DNA of 64,000 nucleotides from Paraphysomonas bandaiensis (GCA_965644295.1 CBFFRP010000042.1:1-64000); one strand, 5' to 3'; positions 46,132 to 60,525 are shown, numbered from the stretch's first letter. Made by a program: numbers and translations. The notes: a model not told the origin generated them from the letters alone.

Positions 46132-47265
46132 GTGCAACAGGGCTGCCTTCTGCCGCCCACTCAACCCAACCCAACATGGTTTGTCTGTGGTCCATCCACC
46201 CAGCAGGCTACCCCCTCACCCTGTTCACCTATCACCCCCACAGCCCATCCATCTCATTGGATAGACACTGTATTCCGCATACGGTATACTCGACTACTGT
46301 ACTACTGTGTCCTACAGGATGTATACCATTCCGTGTATACCTCTACTGCTGTTGGACACATCACCATGTCCATGTACCTGTCTACCTGTACTGTTGGACA
46401 CATCACCATGTCCATGTACCTGTCTACCTGTACTGTTGGACACATCACCATGTCCATGTACCTGTCTACCTGTACTGTTGGACACATCACCATGTCCATG
46501 TACCTGTCTACCGGTACTGTTGGACACATCACCAGCTCTCTCTCACTGTCCAACACACTCATAACACCACTGCAGTGTCATACACACACACAGTACACTC
46601 TACCTCCTCCTAGAAAACCCCCAGACAAACTATCGCCTCTCCCTTACTGGGCGTACTGGTCCACCCACTATTCCTCCTTCCTTCCACAAACTCAATTCCT
46701 TCCATCTTATGATGTGTTTTGCTCCAACGATCACTTCTTCCTGGACACCAAATACCCGGTGGAGTTGGAACTACACGCGCTACTCGAGAGAATTCCTGAC
46801 CTCGTCATCATGCGTCTCCAAAATGTGTTGCAATGTCATTCCAAGGGAATGCAAGGAGTCCACCGTGCCAGGTCCATCAACCATCCCTCCCACGCCCTTC
46901 AGGGGAAGGAATTCTCCTCCGATAACAGCGGTGACGGACCCAGCAAATCCACCCACACATTACCCTTACCCACTAAGGATGCCACCACACCGTATGCAAC
47001 GTTATTTGACTATTTCCCAGTCAAACGGAAGCCCAGACCTCCACAACGCCGACGGCTTCGACAACTCTATCTACACCCGCGGCCCCACAGGAGCACAGTA
47101 ACACATACTGCAAACCCAACTCCTCCTCCCAACAATCCCCACCACTCCCAACCCACACATCTGGAACTAGGTGCACTCAGGACCCTAATTCAGAATGCTG
47201 AGCCCCCTACAAAACCAATGGAGACACATCCCAAAGGGAGACCCCCAGATCAAAAGCGCCGGTGA
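46132..47265 (+). CDS. Type-2 element ORF with minisatellite and shared C-terminal tail
   Basis: The open frame of about 377 codons lacks a convincing ATG at its start. Its N-terminal part is Pro/Thr/His-rich and of uncertain reality. It contains 14-residue repeats (TVGHITMSMYLSTC) from a 42-bp minisatellite. The C-terminal 60 residues (RRRLRQLYLHPRPH, LGALRTLIQN, KGRPPD) match the end of the RNase H LINE protein, so the frame is correct at least there. No enzymatic domain is recognised. Confidence 0.45.
   Translation: MQQGCLLPPTQPNPTWFVCGPSTQQATPSPCSPITPTAHPSHWIDTVFRIRYTRLLYYCVLQDVYHSVYTSTAVGHITMSMYLSTCTVGHITMSMYLSTCTVGHITMSMYLSTCTVGHITMSMYLSTGTVGHITSSLSLSNTLITPLQCHTHTQYTLPPPRKPPDKLSPLPYWAYWSTHYSSFLPQTQFLPSYDVFCSNDHFFLDTKYPVELELHALLERIPDLVIMRLQNVLQCHSKGMQGVHRARSINHPSHALQGKEFSSDNSGDGPSKSTHTLPLPTKDATTPYATLFDYFPVKRKPRPPQRRRLRQLYLHPRPHRSTVTHTANPTPPPNNPHHSQPTHLELGALRTLIQNAEPPTKPMETHPKGRPPDQKRR
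46343..46538 (+). repeat. 42-bp in-frame minisatellite
   Basis: More than four tandem copies of a 42-bp unit (tactgttggacacatcacca and tgtccatgtacctgtctacctg) are almost identical. The unit is a multiple of three, so it encodes 14-residue repeats within the type-2 ORF and keeps the other frames open as well. Confidence 0.9.
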
Positions 47266-47311
47266 GTCCACGGACACACGATAAAGGCGAATTTCATATC
47301 ACACAAAAAGA

Positions 47312-47770
47312 ACGGAAGTGGTTGCACCTTGGTGCTTGCGGCGACGCACAAGCAGCTTTCGTAGCGTTAAATAGTAGGATAAAAGAGTTTGTATTGATTA
47401 GTTACGGGTAGTGGTCTAACTAGTATGACTAGCATTCTTCTAGCCACTAATTGATGCAAGGTCTCAACGCCTATTGCTAAATAATCAGACATTCACTACT
47501 TGGGTAGAGGCTTACTAGTAGACTAGTATTCAACTAGCCGCTATATCGGAACGAGTTTTTAACGCCTATTGCTAAATAAAAAGACATTCAATATAGACGT
47601 CTATCCAGCTTGATTAGTTTTCTTCTAGCTACTAAACTGGTGCTGATTCTAAACGCCTATTGCTAATAATAAGACTTTCAATAACAGTTAAATTGTTTTG
47701 CTACATTAGTTCTGACTCATACACCCCTATTGCTAATAATAAGACATTTACTACTACCTTGAGAAGCATA
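47312..47770 (+). repeat. Structured terminus followed by four tail units
   Basis: The terminus (outer arms acggaag and ctttcgt) is followed by gttaaatagtaggata and then four tail units. The shared string cctattgct occurs at 47470, 47565, 47656 and 47726, so unit lengths are about 95, 91 and 70 bp. Each unit also carries a ctag-rich part and ends near agacattcaata. Confidence 0.85.
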
Positions 47771-47958
47771 TATTCACAAGTCTCTATTGGAGAATGACTT
47801 ATCGATTATCCAACAAAAATGGCTGCGATCATGATTTTTCTACGAATGCTACGACGCTCCATAGAAGTAGTACATGTTACGCAAAGAACTATTTGGTCAT
47901 TATTAATGATGTAACTGACAATATCACATGGACTGAATAATACAGGCAGTGATGCAAA

Positions 47959-50900
47959 CTATATATCGATATTCAACGTCAAATTATCTTTTTTGTCGAA
48001 AGACACATACATTCTGCGAACAAGGTTGAGAGCAAACTGCTCTGCAGCTTCTTGATCAACCAGACCCAAAGACGGCAGTCGCAAGTTTAACGGAAGGGTC
48101 ATGCTATATCTCGAATCACTGGTGAGTGCAGTCGCTTGAAGGGGGGGCAAATCGAAGCATAATATCGGGTCATTTTCTGATACTCTCAGTACTACAAACA
48201 CGCCGTTAGTAAGTCTTGGGTCCTTGCTCGGTCCACGAAGAGGGAGGAAGACACCAGTTCGTAATATGTCAAAGCTCTCCTGAGGTGTATCATTCGTTTT
48301 CTGTTCAGTAAGCGAACTCTCATCAACCACCATGCGCGATTCTCCCTCTGAATTCTTCGGGCGAACTGTCAAGAGTGAAGATCGCCTTGGCTGCTTCGTA
48401 CTCTCACACACGAAGGAAATCGAGTAGTTGCCACCAATCTTCCTGACAGAAGTAATGTCAATAAGACTTTCCCCAAGTTTCACAAGGTCAACATGGTCCT
48501 TCTCATCAACACTCTGCGCACGCATGAGGGTAACCCTACGGCCAATCATACGCTCCATACACACCGCCCGTATGGAGCCATATGCCCAGGGCAGGAACGC
48601 TCTCCAGTCGTACATCCCATCTTCGTCACACTGGGCACTAGCAATGACAGCGGCAACCTCCCGATCCGACAGTTGGAGCCGCGGAATACTTTTAAGCACG
48701 TCGTGTAGAACGTCATGTGACACCAAGCCATCTGTAGATACCGCACTGCTTAGCTCCTTGGTGAGAAAAGTCTCAATCGCTTCCCTACCGGCGCCTTTCA
48801 TTGCGCTATTTCCGTCCACACTACTCCCTGATAATACTTTGGCTCGTTTCTGCATTTCATTGCTATCGTACATTTTCGCAATGAGATCCGCAGAATAGTA
48901 GGCAAACTCACGATAGTCGATACCTATGCCCGGGCTCTGGAAAGAGTCCGCCCATGAAATAAGAGTCATGATTTGAGCAATATGCAACCGCAACTGCGAA
49001 ATTGATTCCAGCACACGCACTACATTTTTCACAGGAAGAAAGAAGACAGGTTCACTTGAGTTCCTCTCGATGCGCAGTTGTTCAGCCTCATCCGCAAATC
49101 TCGCAAGAAGGTGCTTAGCCAAGGCGCTAGGCTCGACTTCCTCCAGCATTCCACGCATCAACGATGCCATGCGTATATTCTTAATTATGTGATAAATCTC
49201 TGTAGCAGTTTTGTTGTATCGCGAAGTTGTGTCGGTAGCATTTGCATGCAAAGTTTTCTCGGCTAAAGACTCGATAAGACTGCGACCTTTTTTGTGCCTA
49301 TCGCGTAATATCTCCGCAATAAATATATTCGCCTCTGTCCGATTGAGACCATTGCGAGGGTTTTTGGCCGCCTCAACAAGCATGGAACGCTGCACATCTT
49401 CATTTGCGATCGTTTCAATAATTTCAAATTCGCGAACGAAATTATCCGCAGCATTCCTAACTTCATCTTCCCATGAAGCCGATAGGGAAAGTACTTTCTC
49501 CCGAACCAACTTTTCACGTTTCTCTTTTTCCTCTCTCGCATGATTTTTAGCCCTTGCTGCCTAAAATAAGAGTTTTAAACATAGAAACACACCGTTGATA
49601 TGCCCACACCTCAAGAATATCAACACAAATAGGAATAAACTCTTCATAGTCAACATAACCATCTCCATTGGTGTCACACTCAGACATAAGAATAAACAGT
49701 TGAAACTGCGACAAATGGATATCGAGGGACATGAAAAGTGCCTCTAACTCAGGATACTCCAGTGAGCCGCTACCGTCTTTATCGGCCAGTGTAAATATAG
49801 ATTTAAGATGCTTCTCAAAGGACTTGATTTCAGACTTATCCAATTCTTTTTCAGTCGATTCTACAGTACCATGGATCGCTCGCTGGAGAAGCCGAATATG
49901 CTTCTCTCTCTCCAAATGAAGCAAGTTATTCATACAAAACTCACAAAACTCGTCAAAACTAATGGCACCGTTATTGTTGTAGTCCGCAATAGCCATCAGA
50001 GATAGAATCTCACCAGGGGATAGTTGTAGATCCATGGATTCGAGCATAGCCCTGAACTGCTTGGCATTTAGTTCACCCTTTTTGTCGATATCATACGATT
50101 TGAATAGCGACTGAAGGCGACTGACAAATACTTCTGGAGATGTACCATTCAGCAGCACCTCGGGAGAAAGGTCTGACGTTTCGATCAGTTCGGCGCGCTG
50201 CCGAAGCGCCCTTGGCTCAAACATAAGCTCAATAGTCTTTGCGGCAACAGGGGCAAAATGAAGATAGTTTACCTTTCCATCAACAACCTCAGCTTCCGAT
50301 GCAATGACCATAACTTGCAATCTGCTGAGAGAAAGACGAGGGGACGAAATCATGATATTAATCAACGATCGCAACGGCAGCCATCCTGTTAATATGCTGT
50401 CGTCATCCTTATCAACACTAAACCCAGTACGCATGTCCATATCTTGGTTGAGCAACTGCCGCTCCTCGTCTCTACAGAGCTGCATAAGGTACCTGTGGAT
50501 GTCGTTCCCTTGGCTCTCGAGAACCATGTTCCGCATGGCAGCAATTTTAACTTTATATAGGATATTTCTAAAATCTTTATACACCAATCGCCCAAAAGGA
50601 TCCTTGGGCAGAGACTGGGCAATCATGTTGATTTCGGAATTCGTAAGACCACTCGACTGCGAAACAGACTTAAGGCACTTTCTCAGCTCACTGGGCCGCA
50701 GTGCACCACTTCCACGGATGTCGAATTGCTTCACGTGCTCAAAAAATGCAACGGCAATGCGCTGAACTTCTTCGCGGTTAACTTTGTGTAACACTTCATC
50801 CTCGACCGCGCTCTCAAGTAATTCCTGGCTGCTCTTAGCGCGTGTACGAGCACGAAATGCTTGAATCATATCCACGGCCAGTGGTACAAATTCATGATAA

Positions 50901-52399
50901 TCAATGAATCCATTTTCATTTTCGTCCGCCTCAGCAATTACAAACCTCAGTTCCTGTGCAGATATACCGACTTCAATGCGCTCCATCAATCCCTGAAACT
51001 CATCGTAGGTAAGGTATCCATTGTTCTCAGTGTCTGCCTCTTGAAACATAGTAACTAGCATGCCACGAAGCGACTGCAAGTCCTCTGTGGTTGTTGGCTT
51101 CATATTAGCGGTATTGATATTATCATAGGCCATATCAAGGGTGATTCGGCGCTCTCCAAGCACCTTATAAGGCTCAAATGCCGTCAGTGCACGGAGAACA
51201 ATTGTCTCATCGTAGTCCTTGCTAGTATACACGCGGAGTGTACAGTTGCAAGTGTCACCCAGTACAGGAACTGGACGGGTAGCTAGCATGAAGTATGATT
51301 CGGCGAGCTCGTCTGAGTCGTCTTCAATGATAATAGATCGTGATTTTGACAAGCTCGGTCGAAGGCTCTTCTCATCACCACGAATCACGGGTTTTCCGAG
51401 TAAACTAGCGGCTGAAACTTCCACTTCGTCGTCGAAATTGTCTAACTCTTCTGACTGATCGTCTTCCTTGACGGTTGTTTCCTCCTCTACTTTCTCCTCA
51501 CTCTCGTCCTCATCCCGTGTCGCCCCAGCACGGGAAAGGGAAGAACGCAGTTTTGGCGGAACTTCCAAAAGACTCACCGAGTCGCTGGTAGACGCCACAG
51601 AGTTGGTAGTGGAGAGCTGGGCGGCCGAGGCGGACCGCATTGAGCCCATAGGGGAGGTTTTGCTAAGGAGAGAGGGATGTGTGCGCTGCGGCAATGTCGA
51701 GCCCAGCGCGAGAGAAGGATGCACAGGAGGGAGAGGTCCGGAACGAAGCTTCTTTGGGCAATCGATAATATGACCGGCGGTGTTGTCAGTACGGCTATTA
51801 GCAACATATGAGAAACATAAAACTAGTACTCGTTACGCACATACCGTCCTCGCATGAAAGTCTTATGATGCTCAAAGGAATCATCGAAGAGCTTCTTCGA
51901 ATAATATGGTTTTATCTTAGCAAGACGCTCTTTCATATACATATTCTCGCGCTGAATCTTATCAACACCCCGCTGCCGGGCAATAGCTTTTAAACGCTTC
52001 ATGTGTTGTGTTCCGACACTGATCTTTCGCATGTGATCTTTCATTTCACACAGTATCCTGCTATCAGTCGTTTCAACTTTATTTATCCGCGAATAAATAA
52101 TTTCATTATGCTTCAACAATTCCAAAGCTTTCAGCTGTTGTGTCTGTCGTTTCCATGCTTGATTTTCAAGGAAATCATAGACCTTCATCTTGGTGTCTGT
52201 TCTCGGCTGGGCATTAACCACTCTCTGCCGGTGCACTTTATACAGGTTCTCAATCTGTGTACGAATTATGAGAGGAGCAGAGCACTCGCATATGACTTAC
52301 ACTCTCTTGATATAGTTTCTTATTGACGTATAATGGCTCGCGATTAATGACACTCTTACGCTCGTGGAAATAAGAGCTCTTGCCATCGTAATGGGTCAT
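47959..52399 (-). CDS. CFAP97-domain plus multi-EF-hand protein
   Basis: This is one gene of four exons, about 1,430 residues; joins near 52310, 51830 and 49560-49608 keep frame. The start at 52399 opens a basic N-terminus with IENLYKVHRQRVVN. Residues about 85-150 (HMRKISVGTQHMKRLKAI, RENMYMKERLAKIKPYYSK) resemble the CFAP97/hemingway domain of flagellar proteins. An acidic Ser-rich stretch follows, then at least seven EF-hand loops (DTENNGYLTYDE, DENENGFIDYHE, DIRGSGALRPSE, DIDKKGELNAKQ, DYNNNGAISFDE, DKDGSGSLEYPE, DTNGDGYVDYEE), several with full ligands, and a 500-residue C-terminal half without a recognised fold. It could be a calcium-sensing axonemal or basal-body protein; this is inference from the N-terminal domain. 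It is divergent from BiP, 611 bp away. Confidence 0.8.
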
Positions 52400-55054
<2,655 letters not shown>

Positions 55055-56213
55055 GTTAGATTGAGGGGTGTAGATTAATAGTTTCCTTATCTCACTTTTC
55101 GTTGGTTTGGAGTCACTTTAGGTATAGAAGTTTTTAGCAAGAATGAGATCGTAATAATACCTTCTCTGTTACTTTAAAACTTTAAAATAGATCCGATTTG
55201 GAGCTAATATTGAAGCGTTCTATAACATAGCACATATTAGGTAAAAAAGTTAAGTTGTCCTTGCTATATGCAATTGAAAGCTTAGTTTTAAGGATTTTAA
55301 CCGTAACTGAAAGAATAAGGTAGTTGAAAAAAGGCCTGGCAACCGTTAATAGTAATGTCATCATTATATTTCGAGTAGTCATTGGTGAGGAGGGTGATGA
55401 CATGTATCTCGTTGCTGGAAAGGATTTTTCAGGCCTACGCTGTGTCGCACGGGTATATGGAGAACATTATAAGTCGTTTGCAACGTAAGAGTCAGTGTGG
55501 ACTGTCTAACAGGGTTGCAAATATCATCCACTGTAGTGCTATCAGACATATCAGATCGCAAGATTATGATTGTTTGTGTAATGTACCTAATATTGAATGT
55601 AGCCCACTAGGGCAAGCCTCATATCCCTTCCAGTAGTAGTGACAGTAGTATTAAATGTCTTTAAAAACATGTTCCCTTCACACCTACTGCAGTATTTATT
55701 GCAAAAAGCATCAAAAACTCAATATAAATCGACATTTTCAAAATTTCACCAGTTTTAGAGCGTTTCTCCAGGTTTCTTCATCACATCAACTTATTATTGG
55801 TTCTCATACTACAGTTAGCTACTACTGTATTCTTTGAGTAACGGATATAATTCTAATATCTTGGAAACTACAGCTTTTAATTGCTCACAAACAGCAAAAC
55901 TCAACACACATTGCAATAGTAATGTTGGGCCGGCTTGAAAAGTACATCAATATTGTTTAGGGGAATTGTTCCCTAGCCCAGGTATATAAGGAGTAAATAG
56001 ATAGAATTTGTACCACATTGCTTATTATAGCAGTTCACGCAGTCACTTCACAAACTATGACAAAAATTATGAGCTGTAAGAAATAAAAGATCAGTCATGC
56101 AACTAACATAATCTTTCACAAAAAGTAGAACAAAAGAGGCAAAAAATTAGAGATGGGTATAGGAAACAAGCTTCTACTATAACACCATTATTGCTTATAC
56201 GGCATTAACTATA
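55055..56213. other. Convergent intergenic region after BiP
   Basis: 1.16 kb separate the 3-prime ends of BiP (+) and SLC26 (-). No member of the dispersed repeat family is seen here. An open frame at 55382-55636 lacks a start ATG and protein-like features. Confidence 0.55.
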
Positions 56214-58951
56214 CTACACAACATTGTCTCTGTCCATTTCGTCCTCATCTACAATAGCAGTCCTATTAGTATCACATTCGTCATCTTTCATTGGCAACAA
56301 TTGGAAATATTCGAATCCTCTGTAGTTTGTTTTCGAATCGCGTAGACCCAGAGCAATGAGTCGCGATCGGGCCATGTGTACAGACATTTGTTGATACAGA
56401 CAGAACGCAAGAGATGGAGAATCTTTGTCCATACGTATCATGGTATCGCGGTCGAATGTCCAGAGCTCGGTACCATCGCACATACTCACAAAATCACATT
56501 GTTCAGGAGACTGTGTTACGAAAGATGTCATCATCTCCATGTGACCTGTACCCTTCAGTCCCCATCGCTGCCCAGCTCTCTTGGATGCCAATGGTCGCTT
56601 GGCCCTCATCTCAATTACCCCCTGTCTGATAATGAAGAATTGATCGTGCTTCACCCCACCTCTGAACACTCGCTGTCCTTTGCCAGCCTTAATTTTCGTA
56701 GCATAGTCCTGGAGTCCTGGAGGAAGACCGAGTAACTGTGGTAAACGCAAAAACTCATCATCACTAAGACCCCACTGGGCTTTTCGCAGGTATGCAGCCT
56801 CAGAAGGATTACATTTTCCCTCAAATTCTTCCGCAGGATTGAACACACCCCGCGCTGGTTCCTCATTCTCCACAGAAGATTCGTAAAGGAAGCGAGCCAG
56901 AATATCATCTTCACAGAGCTCCATTGCTCTACCCACGTCATCATAGAAAGGGTACCTATTGCACCCCTCTAACCCCGACCCAAACACACCTTCAATACAG
57001 TTATCAAAGTGAAGATCACATTTTGTGATGACACCATTTCCGTCTGACGAGACGAATTGGGTTCTACCGGCCGCTCCTTGTTAACAACACTTGGCAAACG
57101 AACAGATGGATCTGCAGGAAGCAGCCCTATGCGCATAAGACACAACGTTTGATGCTCTGATAGATTTTAGCAAAAAGTAGAAGGCCTCCACTAGATGTTA
57201 CCTCTAGGTACAACTTCTTCAGCGTTTCCGCTGAGCCCGCATCCATGTTGAGAGTCTCTTGAAAGTCCAGCACTACATACTCTGCATTTTCGCCCGCCAG
57301 GCCAATATATTTTCTAACTTTGTACATAACTTTCTGCACTGAACCGAAAAACAAAACACCACATAAACGAAGGACTAAGATTCGGTGCCCTTCACGATCT
57401 AAAAGTTTTTCTTCTTCTGCAGTACGGGCGGATGCAGAACGACGGGATGCGGCTGTGAATAGCGCCTTTACAGTCCCTGCCTGAGAAGTCTGAACTACAA
57501 ACACTCCGCATGCAATGATCACTGATACTATGATACTTCCTAAACGATTTTGAGTAATTGCTGCAATCATCACAGCAACTAGCACCAGGATAAATTCAAT
57601 CCAGTGCATTTTGCTATGTGCCTGTAGAACCCACGCGTTGAATAAACTCCAACCGATATTTAAAAATATTCCGCCTAGAAAAAATTTGGGTACAACTTTC
57701 TGCAGCTGTGTTGGTGCTCCAGCCAGCCATACCACAAGTACAAAACCAGCCGTTACAAGAGGAGCCAGGCGATGAGAGCCACCATCCCTGCAAACACTGA
57801 TGCTGGTACCTAGCTGGTGAAATACAGGCACACCTCCGACAGACGCGGTGGCTAGATTACAGATAGACAGAGAAAGCAGCTCTGCATCTTTGTCTACACC
57901 TGTAGGAATATCTGATGATTCTATGCCTGATATATTGAGTAAACTGGACACCCAGATAATAAATACCATGCCGATACAGTCTGGTAGCGACGCCAAGACA
58001 GCGCCCCAATGAACAGACCCAAGAGTGTAGCTGTCCCATTGATCCGACAAGTCCGCACTGTCTCCTGCATCATACAGCCACCCTTCGTCTGCCAAATACG
58101 TGGATGTATACCCAGCTGCTCCAACCACGAGCCAAAAACCAAGGGCACAGCAAGCATATAGATAACCCCCCACAGAGGACGCAACCAACTCGGAAAAATA
58201 TCTTTAACAGCCTCTTTAAAGGTGCCTAGATGGTACATACCTAGAAAATAACATACTCCGCAGGCCGTTTGAGCCATAATCGATCCCAGTCACTTGGCCA
58301 GATATAGTTAAGTTTTACACCTGACATAAGCGAGAGCGCACCTCGAATGCCTGTGTAGCCAATGGATCCCAAAAATGCGCATAGCACGGGATAGGGAAGT
58401 AGCATGATCAGCTTTGACAGCTCGAATTTGTATGCCACAAAGAATGCAACTGCTACGAGGCCAGCGCTGATGAGCTGAAGCCACAACAGCGTGGGTACTA
58501 CCTCATTGTCACTGTCAACTGTTTCCACTACCTTGGCTGCCATTGCTGCAATCAATATAGAAGAAGTGTCTTGTGGAGTACATAAGGAAAACGGAATGCG
58601 GGAAAACAAGGCATTTACAATCAAAGATATACCACAGCAAAAGAGCATTATGTTGATTCCATTAGCCATAGCTTCTTCGAGAGTAGGATCTCCCGGTGCT
58701 TCAAATATCAATGATGCGAATACAATCATCCCTAACGTGATCTTCACAGCAGCAATTATTCCCGCAAATATATTCGGCAGAATTTCATCCGATGAGGGAA
58801 TAATTTCATCAGTTGAGGGAAAAATTAATCCAATTTTCTCTTTTTTTCCTATATTAGTCAATGATGGACTGTTTGCTTTGGATGTAGAGGGTTTCGGTGT
58901 GGACGAATTTTGGCTGTCCAGTAGGACCGTTGACATGTTTTGCTTTTGCAT
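56214..58951 (-). CDS. SLC26/SulP anion transporter with STAS and cyclic-nucleotide-binding domains
   Basis: This is a membrane transporter of the sulfate permease family, about 870 residues. The start at 58951 is the first ATG of the frame. A Ser-rich cytosolic N-terminus is followed by roughly ten to twelve membrane segments, with FSLCTPQDTSSILIA in the substrate region and GSIGYTGIRGA. A 55-bp intron at about 58191-58245 restores frame into ELVASSVGGYLYACC. The STAS domain is clear (RILVLRLCGVLFFGSVQKV, YVVLDFQETLNMDAGSAETL). A splice boundary between about 57000 and 57140 could not be fixed; after it the frame reads DGNGVITKCDLHFDN. The C-terminal domain (56230-56800) resembles a cNMP-binding fold, with GQRVFRGGVKHDQFFIIRQG and VIEMR. 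SulP-STAS-cNMP fusions are known in oomycetes and fungi (yeast YGR125W type). Substrate and membrane (plasma or vacuolar) are not determined. Confidence 0.9.
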
Positions 58952-59113
58952 GAGGAGATGCTGGTCAATACGAAGCAGTTAAAGTAACACACTTGATAGG
59001 GGTGTCATCTAATTGTAGTAGACGGCTTATAGAGTATAAGGTGAAGAGAGTCCTGATACTACTATCACATAAGCCGCATCGATTGCACAAGATACCCCCG
59101 AATCTATAACCGT

Positions 59114-59448
59114 ATGTCCTTTTCAATTGGGAAAAACAGGTTCAAGTGGAGTATCAAGTGTGTACGCAGAGTCATGTACAGCAGTGCGCCCATTAGAGGT
59201 CCTTGCAGGGGCCAACCACTGTATTACAGTATCATCTACGTGATACTGTTGTATACACCAGTACAGTATACGGTACAGTATACGGTCAGGAGTTGGATTC
59301 AGTGCGTGGACTCATAGAGCAGCATCGACAGCTACAGTCAGAACAAACAATGAGAATGGCAGCAGTGACTCCTCAGAATGTGATAGCAATTCCTGTCCTG
59401 ATTACAGCACTAGTGACTTGTCTGATAATGGCAATGGCACATTATTAA
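59114..59448 (+). CDS. Possible small tail-anchored membrane protein
   Basis: A two-exon model is possible. ATG at 59114 gives a basic N-terminus (GKNRFKWSIKCVRRVM), a GT...AG intron spans about 59200-59273, and the second exon encodes LDSVRGLIEQHRQLQSEQ followed by one hydrophobic segment (VIAIPVLITALVTCLIMAMA) ending at TAA 59446. About 80 residues result. A short soluble helix plus C-terminal membrane span is the layout of tail-anchored proteins. No family is recognised. The gene would be divergent from SLC26 by 162 bp. Both the splice model and the gene itself are uncertain. Confidence 0.35.
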
Positions 59449-59855
59449 CATCGCGTGCTTATCGTTGATTGTAGAATGCACAGTCTACTTGTTTAGTGAT
59501 GGTGTATATATATACATATATAGAAATAATCTAATAATAATAGATACATTATACCCTTCACCGCTGCGTTGCCAATTCTCTATAGGTTCAGAATTCAGGT
59601 ACCTACAGGTCTTTCGTCTTATACCTATAGGCAGCGAGAAGCACTACCTATAGACAGTACCTAAGCCTGCGATACCTATAGGTAGGGCTTGAGGTACCTA
59701 TAGGTAGGTACCTAACTTTTATCACCTATATGCAGGGTAGCTACTTATACCTATAGGTGGTGACAGCTAGGCACCTACCTATAGGAAGGGTCATTAGGCA
59801 TGACTATTGGTGGGTACCTATTAGGTATCTGCGGTGGGCCTATAGGTAGGTAGAT
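59449..59855. repeat. Cluster of acctataggt palindromes
   Basis: Between about 59575 and 59850 at least nine copies or near-copies of the perfect 10-bp palindrome acctataggt occur at irregular spacing of about 15-40 bp, some as acctataggtaggtacct. The type-2 element starts directly after the last one at 59856. No coding potential is seen. Confidence 0.7.
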
Positions 59856-60525
59856 AATTCTCTGGTCTGAAATATAGCCCAACAAAAAGTTACACCTTTC
59901 TAGCTAGCACCCCGCTCAATGGTTCTATTGTGGCCGTGGTTGCATCACAATGGCTTGTCCTTCCTCAATTTGGGGCCCCTCACCCGGACTCAGTCGATGT
60001 TTGCAATGCACCCCCACTCAGATGAAAACCTCTTTAGCTCATGTTGTACACGCTACACTACCCCTTTACCGGTCTTCAGATGCCCAATCACCCATACTTT
60101 TGAAGTTACATCACGCGCATGCACATCTGCAGTGACCTACCTCTCAGGTAGATACCGTATCTGTTCTCCCCATTATCTATCGCTACATACTCTCCTGCTA
60201 CCTCATTCGAGGCAGGTATGTACTATCCAAGACCCCGGACTCCAATCACTCCCCCCTGTTCCCTACCTATCCCCACAAGTCCTAAAAATGCTTCAGTTAA
60301 TAGCATCCACACGAGCCCTATATCAACGGACTTATCTCTGCATATCAGCTCAAACACTCCACTCCACCGGCTTCCCACCTATCAAGCAGTCGGTTCATTA
60401 TTCTCATTGGACACACACTTTGCTCTCTAGACATCCACGCACATTTCGGACGAACCATCACTCCCGTTCGCTGTAGTATAGGTATACAGCCGGTAGTCCT
60501 ACCTCACTATTGCCCGCCACACACC

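Larger units (their letters stand above)
45691..47770 (+). mobile_element. Type-2 LINE-associated element without visible reverse transcriptase
   Basis: This element starts with aattctctg...agtccaacataaag, the same start as a diverged copy at 59856, so this is likely a true 5-prime end. It ends with the shared structured terminus (about 47312-47358) and an array of tail units to about 47770. Its protein-coding part shares only the C-terminal tail with the RNase H LINE. I infer a non-autonomous partner element. Confidence 0.65.

Noticed and set aside
46302-46562. Reverse-strand and second-frame ORFs with 14-residue repeats
   Set aside because: They are produced by the 42-bp minisatellite, whose length keeps all frames open; they carry no independent support.
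55382-55636. Open frames on both strands after BiP
   Set aside because: They begin at non-ATG codons or overlap each other, and show no coding bias like that of BiP or other genes.
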